Below, piece by piece: positions 39,601 through 46,600 of a stretch of DNA of 64,000 bases. Positions within the stretch are counted from its first letter, which is position 1; the number at the start of each line of letters is the position of its first letter. The DNA lies in assembly GCA_016125385.1 (NCBI GenBank), contig WGLV01000050.1, forward strand, positions 1 through 64,000, written 5' to 3'. The notes under the pieces were generated by a model that did no database searches, had not been told where the DNA came from, and saw only the letters and a list, made by a program, of their open reading frames with translations. The DNA comes from a bacterium. Lineage in GTDB: Bacteria > Hinthialibacterota > Hinthialibacteria > Hinthialibacterales > Hinthialibacteraceae. A program made the translations under genes and the position numbers.

Positions 39601-40075
39601 TCTGGCAGATTCCCATGAACACGCCGGTGGGCGTTTGCCTGAGATCGGTGGCGCCTGCGTTTTCGAGAGCCTCCCACGCAACCTCCAGCAACAAACGATG
39701 CTGGGGGTCCATACACTTGGCTTCGCGGGGGGCGACGCCGAAAAATTCCGCGTCGAATCGGTCGATTTCACGCAGATAGCCGCCTTGACGGCAGTACACG
39801 CGGCCGGTTGCGGCGGGGTCGGAATCATAAAATGCGTTTATATCCCAGCGATCGGCGGGCACTTCATCGATCGCGTCAACTCCGTCTTTCAGAAAACGCC
39901 AATACGAATCAAGACAATCAACCGAACCAGGAAAACGGCACGCGGCTCCGATGACCGCAACCGGCTCGGTAAGCGATTCATTCGCCCGATCCAACCGTTG
40001 TTGCAGGGTTTCAATCGCCTGATACGCCCGCTTGAGCAGATCGGCGGATGAATCTTGCCGGGAAGACGACATCAT
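30674..40075 (-). CDS. Type I PKS modules 4 and 5: KS-AT(dead)-DH-ER-KR-ACP and KS-AT-ACP
   Basis: 3133 residues from the ATG at 40075, which has AAAGGG 4 bases upstream; the next codon but one, ATG at 40072, would give a 7-base spacing. A TTG at 40141 would add 22 residues of non-conserved sequence and is less likely. Residues: docking helix 8-36, KS 37-460 (Cys208), degenerate AT 560-753, DH 831-1108 (His863 in HRVGGRKIWP, Asp1035), structural KR 1128-1358, ER 1368-1686 ([10 protein letters not shown]), KR 1698-1883 (TGGLGGLG, Tyr1846), ACP (Ser2005); KS 2086-2508 (Cys2259), AT 2605-2898 (Ser2701 in GHSVG, HPFH 2801-2804, malonyl-type), ACP (Ser3043). Module 4 should give a saturated two-carbon unit, and module 5 leaves a beta-ketone. 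The C-terminal helix is probably a docking domain. Confidence 0.97.
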   Translation of the reverse strand: MMSSSRQDSSADLLKRAYQAIETLQQRLDRANESLTEPVAVIGAACRFPGSVDCLDSYWRFLKDGVDAIDEVPADRWDINAFYDSDPAATGRVYCRQGGYLREIDRFDAEFFGVAPREAKCMDPQHRLLLEVAWEALENAGATDLRQTPTGVFMGICQNDYGQFQLHSGAYDKISQYDGQGNALCFASGRLSYFLGVQGPSLIIDTACSSSLVAAHLACLSLRLDECRVALAGGVQLSLSPDTSVFLSRARALAPDGRCKTFDASADGFSRGEGCGVVVLKRLSHALEDGDAILGLLAGSAVNHDGPSSGLTVPNGRAQEALIRRALQNARVQPNEVGYIEAHGTGTSLGDPIEVEALGAVFNTARNTPLLIGSVKTNFGHLEAASGMAGLMKALLVLREGFIPPHLHFTTPTPHVPWDRLPIQVAADGREWPGAQTPRTAGVSSFGFSGTNCHVVVKEAPPVQSAQNTVDRPLHLLALSAKSPRALRQLAQRYATYCRQTDSDIADIAYSASAGRLHFTYRLALTVQSSSEAASRLEAFVRDEPDNERFAGEPFDPPRTAFVFPSMDESRPRLGEALLRTSPQFRRAVDRCRETIQAILGVEKIDWTNDSRRSRLINEFVFQNALADVMRSWGVSPALVIGDGIGEFTAARVVGVFTLQDAAALLLHAIEKENGSSDWHSRLPESFEKPKIPFLLVRDGERPLDETSRRAFWLNRSIHASNTGLDFNVLADRKINLALYSGFAPSVNVSDDIPRTVAFIRPDCDEWRGVLEALALFYVSGGALDWKTFDGDYARRRLVLPNYPFQRERYWLDDQRTRLLASVTNEKTRPLHPLLHRRISSSEPGAVFESRFAPGSSLLLEQHRVGGRKIWPAAALLESACAAGRIALNRSAIELTEVKLKRPVAWADDETLLTKIVLTPDDEKTYLFQFFSGTHLSSEPAPDPLDWTLHVTGHIQALTGEAPRVKREDAFAQVEPETSPDSVYARFESLGLSHGPAYRLLKQLKVRGGAVYARVEREAANEIENGYGADPAMLDACFQSLFASEAAIAERSLFLPNRIARFRQYAPVSDRIECSSQINAHGDNAMTAELNLFDESGAVLIQIEGFSAKRVRPGAFDKQRDVSLTDSLLEVKWIERPSVNLPEPWTDDRPWLIFMGEDHLSSRMAEWLTAHGKRCIQIQSGLEFRCIQPDKYELNPVEPDHFKRLLSDIKQVGASTGLNALVLWTLDNFNHDPERAERLMGAGTLHLAQAILTAVNSSESRLWFVTRGVHFIEGDSAVELNPAPAMIWGFARTVLNESPELFCACVDLAAEDGWDEASALGAELANPTVERQIALRPQARYAARLAPLYLPESSEPARFEQIRLVEYGTFENLHIQSLERKTPGPDEVEIEVQAASINFKDVLYTLGSFQDELRRWGYATAKDVPLGFECAGRIASIGPNDTGLQEGDEVVAFLTPGCFGHFVVVPASHVILKPATMSFADAACAPIAFLTAFYSLQRLARLKPGERVLIHAAAGGVGQAALQVARLAGAQIFATASRAKWDFLREQGVERIYDSRTLEFAEQIRADAEGRGIDVVLNCLSGEAIDRGVSLLAENGRFIELGRSGVWSVDRFQSERPGGSYHIVDLAVIDREQPALIRELMEEIFHLFDQGDLAPLPRTTYPYRRAEEAFRTIARARHIGKVALEFAPPEQAFTVHPDAAYLITGGLGGLGLQAAGWLIEHGAGKIVLASRRDPDSETERELNRLRSSGARVDAVACDVSLEEDVQWLFDRFDSAGAPLRGIIHAAGVVNDAALLNSEWPRFESVLRPKLRGAINLHHGSLACPLDFFICFSSFASVYGSPGQSAYAAANATLDALCHWRRAHGLPALSVNWGPFDEAGMAARLNDESKRRMRERGVRFHSIREGWETLESLLAHPVAQAAAVSIDWPKLLTPQNRGNPFFEAFTAIPTSVNASPFVQQVVEAPPESRRALVHEHVMGQVSVVLDLNPAKPVDPRHGFFDLGMDSLTAVELTNRLKKSTGVGLPSTLAFDHATPEALTAYLLRRIEETSHKPSQTSVAPSRTGIKPEKETRAFITTPASRDPFGDLEPIAVIGMGCRFPGGANSPDEYWRLLMNEFDAIRDVPEDRWDRDAYYHPEPHPGKMYSLKGGFLDRVDGFDPFFFNISPREAASLDPQHRLALEVCWETLEHAGVSPDAVYGTAAGVFMGISSFNYATLQLRSGCFDRLDSFFGVGSALSGVAGRISYTLGITGPSMAVDTACSSSLVSVHLACRALRDRECELALAGGVGLILTPETTIHFCQTNMMSRDGRCKTFDDSADGYVRGEGCGVVALKRYSDALRDGDRIWAVIRGSAVNQDGRSGGLTVPNGVSQRRVIQDALHAARLNPGEIGCVEAHGTGTPLGDPIELGALGDVFAEGRDPDRPLLVGSVKTNVGHLEAAAGVAGLMKAILAVHHGAIPRSLHCRDLNSRVDWNALPLRVARRTTEWNDPQRAAGVSSFGFTGTNAHVVIQSPPEPASVSSRVDPPVSLLTLSAKTPAALNELALRYEAFLRDESSLRLQDVCHTLHMGRAHMPYRIAFTAPSLDDARRELADRRIALPNTEPGESPKIAFLFTGQGSQYCGMGRELFETNPEFARWMRRCDEILHAHLGESLLDVLYGDDSERTELLHQTRYTQPALFALEYSLAMVWKSWGIEPAAVMGHSVGEYPAACLAGVFSLEDGLALIAARGRCVQDYAGHGGMAAVFAPPERIEPLLQSCRDSVSIACLNGPQNVVISGDSAELDKIVAVLNRDGVQAKPLHVSHPFHSPMIDPSLPEFQRAASAVHYHEPNVPLVSNLTGGVVKGAEIATPEYWIHHLRDAVRFSSGMATLEDQGFRLFLEIGPSPVLCGMGAQCITGAEWVASLRSGSSDLRQMLGTLGVLYERGARIDWNAVDRGSSARRVVLPSYPFQRKRYWIDSTEPSAPHIVETEDRNRSPLLSEIAETSREAETPQPDSIWNELRTMPAAQRRRRLAAYLNEQAASILGCAPDDIPSPRQGFFDLGMDSLLAVELRNRLQTSYGESLPATLTFEFSSVEALTNYFDGRITAENESPEKKGDVELERPMTESPAGEDAAENDAVMRELETLEAMLKRDTD
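37817..38398 (-). other. Degenerate, inactive acyltransferase of module 4
   Basis: This is an AT-like segment of about 194 residues where ~290 are usual. The start is recognisable (TAFVFPSMDES in place of the FLFTGQGAQ block), as is the helix before the nucleophile elbow. However, GHSxG has become GDGIG (38138-38152), losing both the His and the catalytic Ser. The downstream substrate-specificity (HAFH) and EIGPxPVL regions are absent or unrecognisable. Flanking linkers are normal (SAGRLHFTYRLAL before; VLPNYPFQRERYWL after). It cannot load an extender unit by the known mechanism. Confidence 0.9.
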
Positions 40076-40153
40076 GGCGCCCTTTACAATCCAATTATCC
40101 GAGTGACCAGTTTTACGCGTAAACCATGATGCCGTTTGCAATTGTCCAGTTTA

Positions 40154-40435
40154 TCAATACCGCATCTCATTGAAGTGATAAACGAAACCGTTGGAACGAA
40201 GTGACTCCACCAAAACCAAACATGAAAGCCTTTTGTCATTCAAAGACCCTGCGGTAAAGGTTTTATGAGGAACCATCATGCAAGTTATTTTTTTTGTGGG
40301 CTTTATGAAATTCGTCATTAAACGATCCCGAGCAGGATCAAGCAAAAAAGCAATTTTTTTACAACAAAAAACCAGCAATTCTGGAGGTCGATTCTCCAAT
40401 TCGAGTCTGGAATTATCGAAAGACTCCGGTTTCAT
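40154..40435 (-). other. Doubtful 93-codon reading frame, possible gene relic
   Basis: This open frame in the AT-rich spacer starts with ATG at 40435; an upstream GTG at 40474 is also in frame. The translation (MKPESFDNSRLELENRPPEL and onward) has no motif I recognise and contains Cys- and Lys-rich runs unlike the neighbouring genes. The ribosome-binding context is weak. Codon use follows local AT richness and not the PKS genes. It may be a decayed fragment or chance. Confidence 0.2.
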
Positions 40436-40440
40436 GAAAC
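40429..40440. promoter_or_regulatory. Palindrome, possible operator half of a pair
   Basis: GTTTCATGAAAC, a perfect 12-bp palindrome sharing its 10-bp core with the element at 40503-40512. It lies in the long leader of the second transcription unit. It also overlaps the ATG of the doubtful 93-codon frame described nearby. Confidence 0.35.
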
Positions 40441-40502
40441 TCAAATAAAAAAATTTATTCAGGCATATAATCACAATCCGTTAAACTCACTCAATTACGA
40501 AA

Positions 40503-40512
40503 TTTCATGAAA
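40503..40512. promoter_or_regulatory. Palindrome, possible operator half of a pair
   Basis: TTTCATGAAA, a perfect 10-bp palindrome about 66 bases downstream of the predicted transcription start. The same core recurs at 40429-40440, 73 bp away centre to centre, close to seven helical turns. It could be a regulator-binding site, but the core is short and the region AT-rich. Confidence 0.35.
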
Positions 40513-40580
40513 CGAAAGGGCACAAAATCAAGTATTTCAATTTATTACAAGAAAATCAAAACTTCAAAACATGCACATGG

Positions 40581-40609
40581 ATTCTAATTACCTTTTTCGT
40601 AGATGTCAA
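40581..40609 (-). promoter_or_regulatory. Strong sigma70-type promoter in the mid-cluster spacer
   Basis: On the minus strand a perfect -35 TTGACA (40604-40609) is followed after exactly 17 bases by TAGAAT (40581-40586, 5 of 6 to the -10 consensus). Transcription would start near 40574, with a leader of about 500 bases to the next PKS start codon at 40075. It lies in AT-rich non-coding DNA just after the module 3 gene, so it probably drives the second biosynthetic transcription unit (modules 4 onward). Confidence 0.65.
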
Positions 40610-40671
40610 TGAAAATCAATAACTTCATTTATATATGGACGTAAATCTATCTGAACTCCAACAAAGGTCAT
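40606..40671 (-). CDS. Possible 21-residue leader-like peptide
   Basis: A very short frame beginning 11 bases after the module 3 stop codon, with an AGGAG (40675-40679) 3 bases before the ATG. It encodes MTFVGVQIDLRPYINEVIDF plus one His. Its stop overlaps the -35 element of the promoter at 40581-40609. No family can be assigned. It may be a translated peptide, the stump of a lost start region, or chance. Confidence 0.15.
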   Translation of the reverse strand: MTFVGVQIDLRPYINEVIDFH

Positions 40672-40682
40672 CTTCTCCTAAT

Positions 40683-43600
40683 TCACTCCAGTGATTCCAA
40701 CTTTTTTTGTAATAGAATTTGCATATCATCTTCCGAAACTTCTGCGAGTTTCTCAGTTTCTTCTTGATCTTTATTCATCGCCTCAACTTGAGGCGAATCG
40801 GGAGATTCGAATGACGTATCATCCCTTACCAAATAGTCCGTCAGTGCGGTCACGGATGGAAATTTAAACGCAATGGTAGATGATAGCGATCTGCGCAGGC
40901 TTGATTGCAAACGGTTGCGCAATTCAAGCGACGTGAGCGAATCCATCCCCATGTCCATGAACCCCTGCTCCAAACCCACCATCTCCAACGATTCCATTCC
41001 CAACACCGATGCGACATGACCGCGCACATGGTCGAGCATAAGCTGACGTGCGTCGGCTGCATGCGCGGACGCCAATCTATCAAGAATGCCATCTTTTGCG
41101 GGGATGGGTGTAGCCACCGTTTGGGGCTCGACTCTACGATAGAACGAGGGGACGCGCCCCGGCGGATACGAGGCAAGAGCCGCCTTCCAGTCAATCGCCG
41201 CCACGGCGAGTTGCGGCAGGGGAGAAAAAAGACATTGATCGAGACGTTTGAGGCATTCCTCAGGCGGCATAGGGATCAAGCCGGATGTTTTGTATTGGCG
41301 ATCGCGGCGTTCGCCAACCGCCACCGCCATACCTGTTCCATGCCAAAGCCCCCAATTGACGGAAAGCGCGGGCATCCCCAATCGATGACGATACCGGGCG
41401 AGTTCATCCAGAAAGGCGTTAGCGGCGACGTAATTGGCCATGCCCGCCGAACCCAGCATTGATGAAACCGATGAAAACAGGATAAAGAAATCCAGGGATT
41501 CACCTTGCTCTTGCGTAAGGCGGTGAAGATTCCAGGCGCCCATCGTCTTGGGAGCGAGCACATCCTCGAATAACCGCCATTCGTGATCGGCGAGCAGGCG
41601 GTCATCGAACACGCCCGCCGCGTGGATCACGCCGCGCAACGGCGGCGCTTCCGTATGGAGACGTTTCAGCATTCGGCTTACGGATTCTGCATCAGTGACA
41701 TCGGTCTGGATAAACTCGACGCGTGCGTTTTTGAGAAGACGCTCCAGCGCATGCAGGCGTTCGCCTGTGGGTTCGCTCCGCCCGCACAACGCGATGTATC
41801 CCGCGCCCCGGTCAATCAGCCAACGAGCGGTAAGAAGTCCAATATCGCCAAGGCCGCCGGTAATAAGATACGCGGCGTCCGAGCGGATATGATTTACTTC
41901 AACCGCGTTTTCGGCTTCATACCGAGCGATGCGCCTGCCCAGACGGCGTTCATTTCGCCACGTGACTTCCCGCTCATCATGCCGGACATACTCTCGGGCT
42001 TCGGCGATGAGACGCCGCGCGCCCAAATCTTCGTCCGATATTCCATCCAGACTCACCCAACGCGGGTTGAGTTCAGGATGTTCGAGCATTGTGGTTTTGA
42101 CGACTCCCCACAATGGAGCCTGCGCGGGTTCGCAGATGTCAGCTGGTACGAGCATCATGTGAGGATGCGGAGCTTTTTCAATCAGCGCCTGAATCAGATG
42201 AAGCGCACCGCCCGCGCTTTGTTGGATTGCATCTCGCAAATCAACCGCTTCATCGGACTCATCGACTCTCGCATCGAGGCCCCAGCCGTACAGGATTCCG
42301 AAACGCTCATCATTTCGTACAACGAGTAGATCCAGAAGGCGGGTAAAGTGTTCCTGAACGGCTGGATTGATGCAAATAACGCCGTCGTCTCCAGAGATAT
42401 ACTCGTCGCCCGTTTTGACGAAAACACACCGTTCTCCACGCAAGGCGGCGTCATCAGCGAAGCGCCGCGACAGGCCGCGCCGGTCTTCAAAAACGATCCA
42501 AAGCGATTCGGTCTTTATTGCGCCGCTTGACGCGCCAGACAATGAAACGATGACGCTCTGTTGTGAGAGCAAATCCACATCGCCGCGCCCAGGTGAAAAA
42601 CAAAGCGCCGATTCGAAACCAGCCGCATTCAAGGCTTCACGCCATGCGTCATGATTGAGCAGTGGATGTTCACGCGCCGCGCCACCTTCAGCGAAACGCC
42701 ACCAGCCTTCCGTCAGTCCAAAAATAAGATCGACCCAGCGTAATGGCCGAGCCGCTTCCATCATTACGAGGGCGCCGTGCGGCTTCAACAGGCGGCGCAG
42801 ATTTTGCATTGTCCGGTTGACGTCCGCCGCGACATGCAGAACGTTTGCGGCGAGAATGAAGTCAAAACGATCTTCGCTGAATCCCTGTTCTTCGGGCGCA
42901 TGGTCGATGTTGAACAGGCGATACTCAACGAAGGGATACGCGGCGAATCGCTCCCGGGCGCGTTCGGTGAACCATGACGAAACATCGGTGAAGACATACT
43001 CCACCTCCCGCATCCGCAGCCGGGGCAAAACTTCTGATGTAACGCATCCGGTTCCGCCGCCGATTTCGAGAATTCGCACTGGTCTTGATGAGCTTCCCTT
43101 CGCGGCGCGTTCCAGCGCAAAAGCCGTCAACCGATTCATCAGGCTTCCACCCGGCGTATCGCGGTACAGCGTTTCGACCGAAACGCTGTTTTCATCTGGA
43201 GGAAACAAAAGCGTTAATGGATCACAAACGCCGCCAAGAACGCTCGCGAGCCGCTCGCCGCAACGTTGGAGCATGGTCAGCTCGGATGACGCGAATGGAT
43301 ACGCTTCAAGCAGAGACTCAACCCACATGCGAAGATCACGGTTCCGCGGCGGTTCGGCGATTCGTATCTCATCGTCATCGGCCCGCAACACGCCGTCTTC
43401 CGTGAGCATGGATACCATCCGGCGGATTAACAGGCGAACATGAGCCGGAGCGGATTGCTTTTCAGCCCAAGCCTCCAGATCGATTATTCGCCCAGACGCC
43501 CACGCTGTATCAAGGAGTTTCTGGAGCGCTTCGGCGGCGTATGCGGCTGAGAGAGATTCCATCTCATGTAGTAAAGCTCTGTAATCACCCGCTTCAGGTG

Positions 43601-46600
43601 ATTCATTGGCTATAAATGACGTAAAATCACTTTCAATCGTTGTTAAATCCAGATCGGCGTTTTTTACAATATCGGGCAAGGCGCCGATTTCTTCCCACTC
43701 AATACAATAGAGACGAGCTTCAATCGCAACGTTTTCTCTCTGTACCGACTGGCGGGATATTGGTTCAACGCGCAATCCCTCGATTGCCATGATCGGCTCC
43801 CCCGAAGCCGATGCGATATGGACATCCACTTCGATTCGCTTCGGATCAGCGATACGCCGGTGCGCATGGCTCAAGCAGACAGAACCCGCCGGCTCCGAAG
43901 CGCGCCGCCATACAAGGCGGTCAAATCCGCTCTGCAGATAAACGGTTTCAGGATCAGACAACCAGACGCCCATCGTCTGGGTGCAGCCATCAAGAAGCGC
44001 AGGATGGATGCTGTAACACGCCTCAGCGCCACTGGGAAGCGATACGTGGCCAAGCGCCTCATTCTCATTGCAGGTTAATTCACGCAAACATCGAAACGGC
44101 TCTCCATACTCCACGCCGCGATTCTGAAAATCTTTATAGAAACGCGTCAGATCCAACCTGCGAATACACCGATTTTGAATCTCTTTGACATCCATCAGCG
44201 GCATTGGTTCGGTATCACACAGAACGACCTTGCCTTCGCAGTGCAACGTCCACTCGGCGCGCTCTTCCGAAGCCGGTGCGCTGAAGATGCGAAACGTAAA
44301 GCGGGACGCGTCACCGGCGGGTTCCAACACGCATTGCACGCGGCGAGGCGCTTCCTCGACGATCAGGGGACGGAGGTACCGCACATCGCGTAATTCGATC
44401 GAACCGGAGCCGTTTTCAGACGCCGTGGCTGAAAGCGCCATCTCGATCAACGCCGAAGCGGGTGCTATCGGGCGCCCGAACACGCGATGATCGTTCAAAA
44501 ACGGCGTCTGGTCCCCGCTCCAGATCGATTCATGGATTCGATGCGGGAGCGGAGACGCGAGGTGGCGGCCTAACAACGGATGCTCACCGGCACGGCGCCC
44601 GCCGGGTTCGACGCCAGGGCGAGACCGTACCGATGAATCGACCCAGAATCGCCTGCGTTGAAACGGATAACCGGGCAAAGCGGCTTTTCGGGCGGGATAC
44701 GAACGGTAAACGGATTTCCAGTCAGGCGCCGCGCCGTGCACAAACAGCTCGGCGAGGGTCTCCATCACGCGCTTCCACTCGCTCTGTCCGGGTTGGATCG
44801 AAGGCAGGAAGAGAGCGCCCTCCAGTCCGGCTTGCATACCGAGGCTGCTTAGTACAGGCCGGGGGCCGATCTCCACGAAGACGCGGAAGCCCCGCGCGTA
44901 TAATTCACGCAACGCCGGATAAAACCGTACAGGGTTGCGGATCTGATCGGCCCAATACGCCGGAGACTGAATCCGTTCATCCGCCAGTTCACCCGACAGA
45001 GTCGAAACGAAGTCGATCCGGGGCGCGGAAAGAGCCGCGCTTTCCAGCGCGTAACGGAATTCAGGAAGAATGGAATCCATCATCGGCGAATGAAACGCTT
45101 GAGACACGTTCAGTTTCTGATGTTTCACATCGGGCATCGAGGCCAGAATCGATTCAATGGAATCCGCCTCGCCCGAAACGACGCATTGCCCGGGCCCGTT
45201 GACCGCGGCGAGCGACGCTCTGGATTCATACGGCTTTAATGCGGTCAATACCCGGTTTTCATCGGCGAAAACGGCCGCCATGACGCCGCCGGAGGGCGCG
45301 CCGTTCATCAGACGGCCACGCCGCACCGCCAACCGCATCGCCTCATCGGGCCGCATCACGCCCGTCACGCAGGCGGCGGCGTATTCGCCGATGCTGTGAC
45401 CGGCGGCGGCTGACGGAACGATTCCCCATTCACGCCACATTGAAGCAAGAGCGTATTCCAGCGCGAACAGCGCGGGCTGGGTTGAATCGGTGCGATTCAG
45501 GCGATCGGCGAACGAGACGTCAAAAAGCAGCGGCGTCAATTCGCCGCCTCCCTCGGCGCGAAAATAGTCAGCGCATTGATCCAGCGCTTCACGAAACGCG
45601 GGCGCGGCGCGATATAACTCTTCGCCCATTCCGCTGTATTGCGCTCCCTGACCGGTGAACAAAAATGCGATTTTCGGCGAGCGAGAAGAATCGAGAACCT
45701 GGTGATGCGCTGCTTCGCCTCGCTGAGCGAAATCTCTCAACGCAGCAGCGGCTTTTTCCGAATCGGACGCGGTCAACGCAAGGCGATGGGAGAAGCGAGC
45801 GCGGCCGCGATTCGCCGTTTGGCAAATCGCATGAAGGTATAAAGGCGAGGCCGACTTGAGAAATGAGGCGTAACGATCCGCCAATTCACGCAACGCCTCC
45901 GGCGATTTTGCGGATAGCGTTAAAAGGCTGGTTTGAGGCGACTTCGACTCTGATTTTTCCGGCTCGGATTGCGGCGGATCGCTGAGAATCACGTGGGCGT
46001 TCGAGCCGCTGGCGCCAAAGGCGCTGACGCCCGCCGCCCGGCGTTTTTCAGACGGTTTCCATGAGGTCGGCGATGAAGCGACCTGAACGGGCCATCGATC
46101 CCAGGCGATATGTGGATTGGGTTGATTGAAATGGATCGTCGCCGGGATCTCTTCATGTGAAAACGACAGGGCCATTTTAATGATCGAGGCGATTCCCGCG
46201 GCGGACTCAAGATGGCCGATGTTGGTTTTGACGGAGCCAATCCGGAGCGGATTTTCGCTGGATCGGTTTTCACTGAAGACTTCGCCCAACGCGGAGACTT
46301 CGATCGGATCGCCCAGCGAGGTACCTGTTCCATGCGCTTCAACGTAATCGATTTCATGGGGTTTGAGCCGCGCCTTTGCTAACGCGGTCTGTATCAGCGA
46401 TCGCTGGGCGGGTCCGTTCGGAACGGTGAAGCCTCCACTGGCGCCATCCTGATTGACGGCGGATCCCGCGATGACGGCGTATACGCGATCTCGATCGTTG
46501 CACGCGTCGGACAACCGCTTTAACACGATCACGCCGCATCCTTCGCCTCGGCCAAAGCCATCCGCCGCCGCGTCGAACGTCTTGCATCGTCCATCTTTGG

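Larger units (their letters stand above)
40076..40682. other. AT-rich intergenic spacer splitting the cluster
   Basis: These 607 bases are the only long non-coding stretch between synthase genes. They are clearly more AT-rich than the flanking coding DNA, with several homopolymer A/T runs (for example around 40288 and 40354). They hold the promoter at 40581-40609, the paired palindromes at 40429 and 40503, two unconvincing small frames, and the ribosome-binding site AAAGGG (40080-40085) of the next PKS. No clear terminator for the module 3 gene is seen. Confidence 0.75.

Noticed and set aside
40076-40141. TTG at 40141 as the start of the module 4-5 PKS
   Set aside because: The 22 extra residues do not resemble a PKS docking segment, while the ATG at 40075 has an AAAGGG site and leads straight into one.
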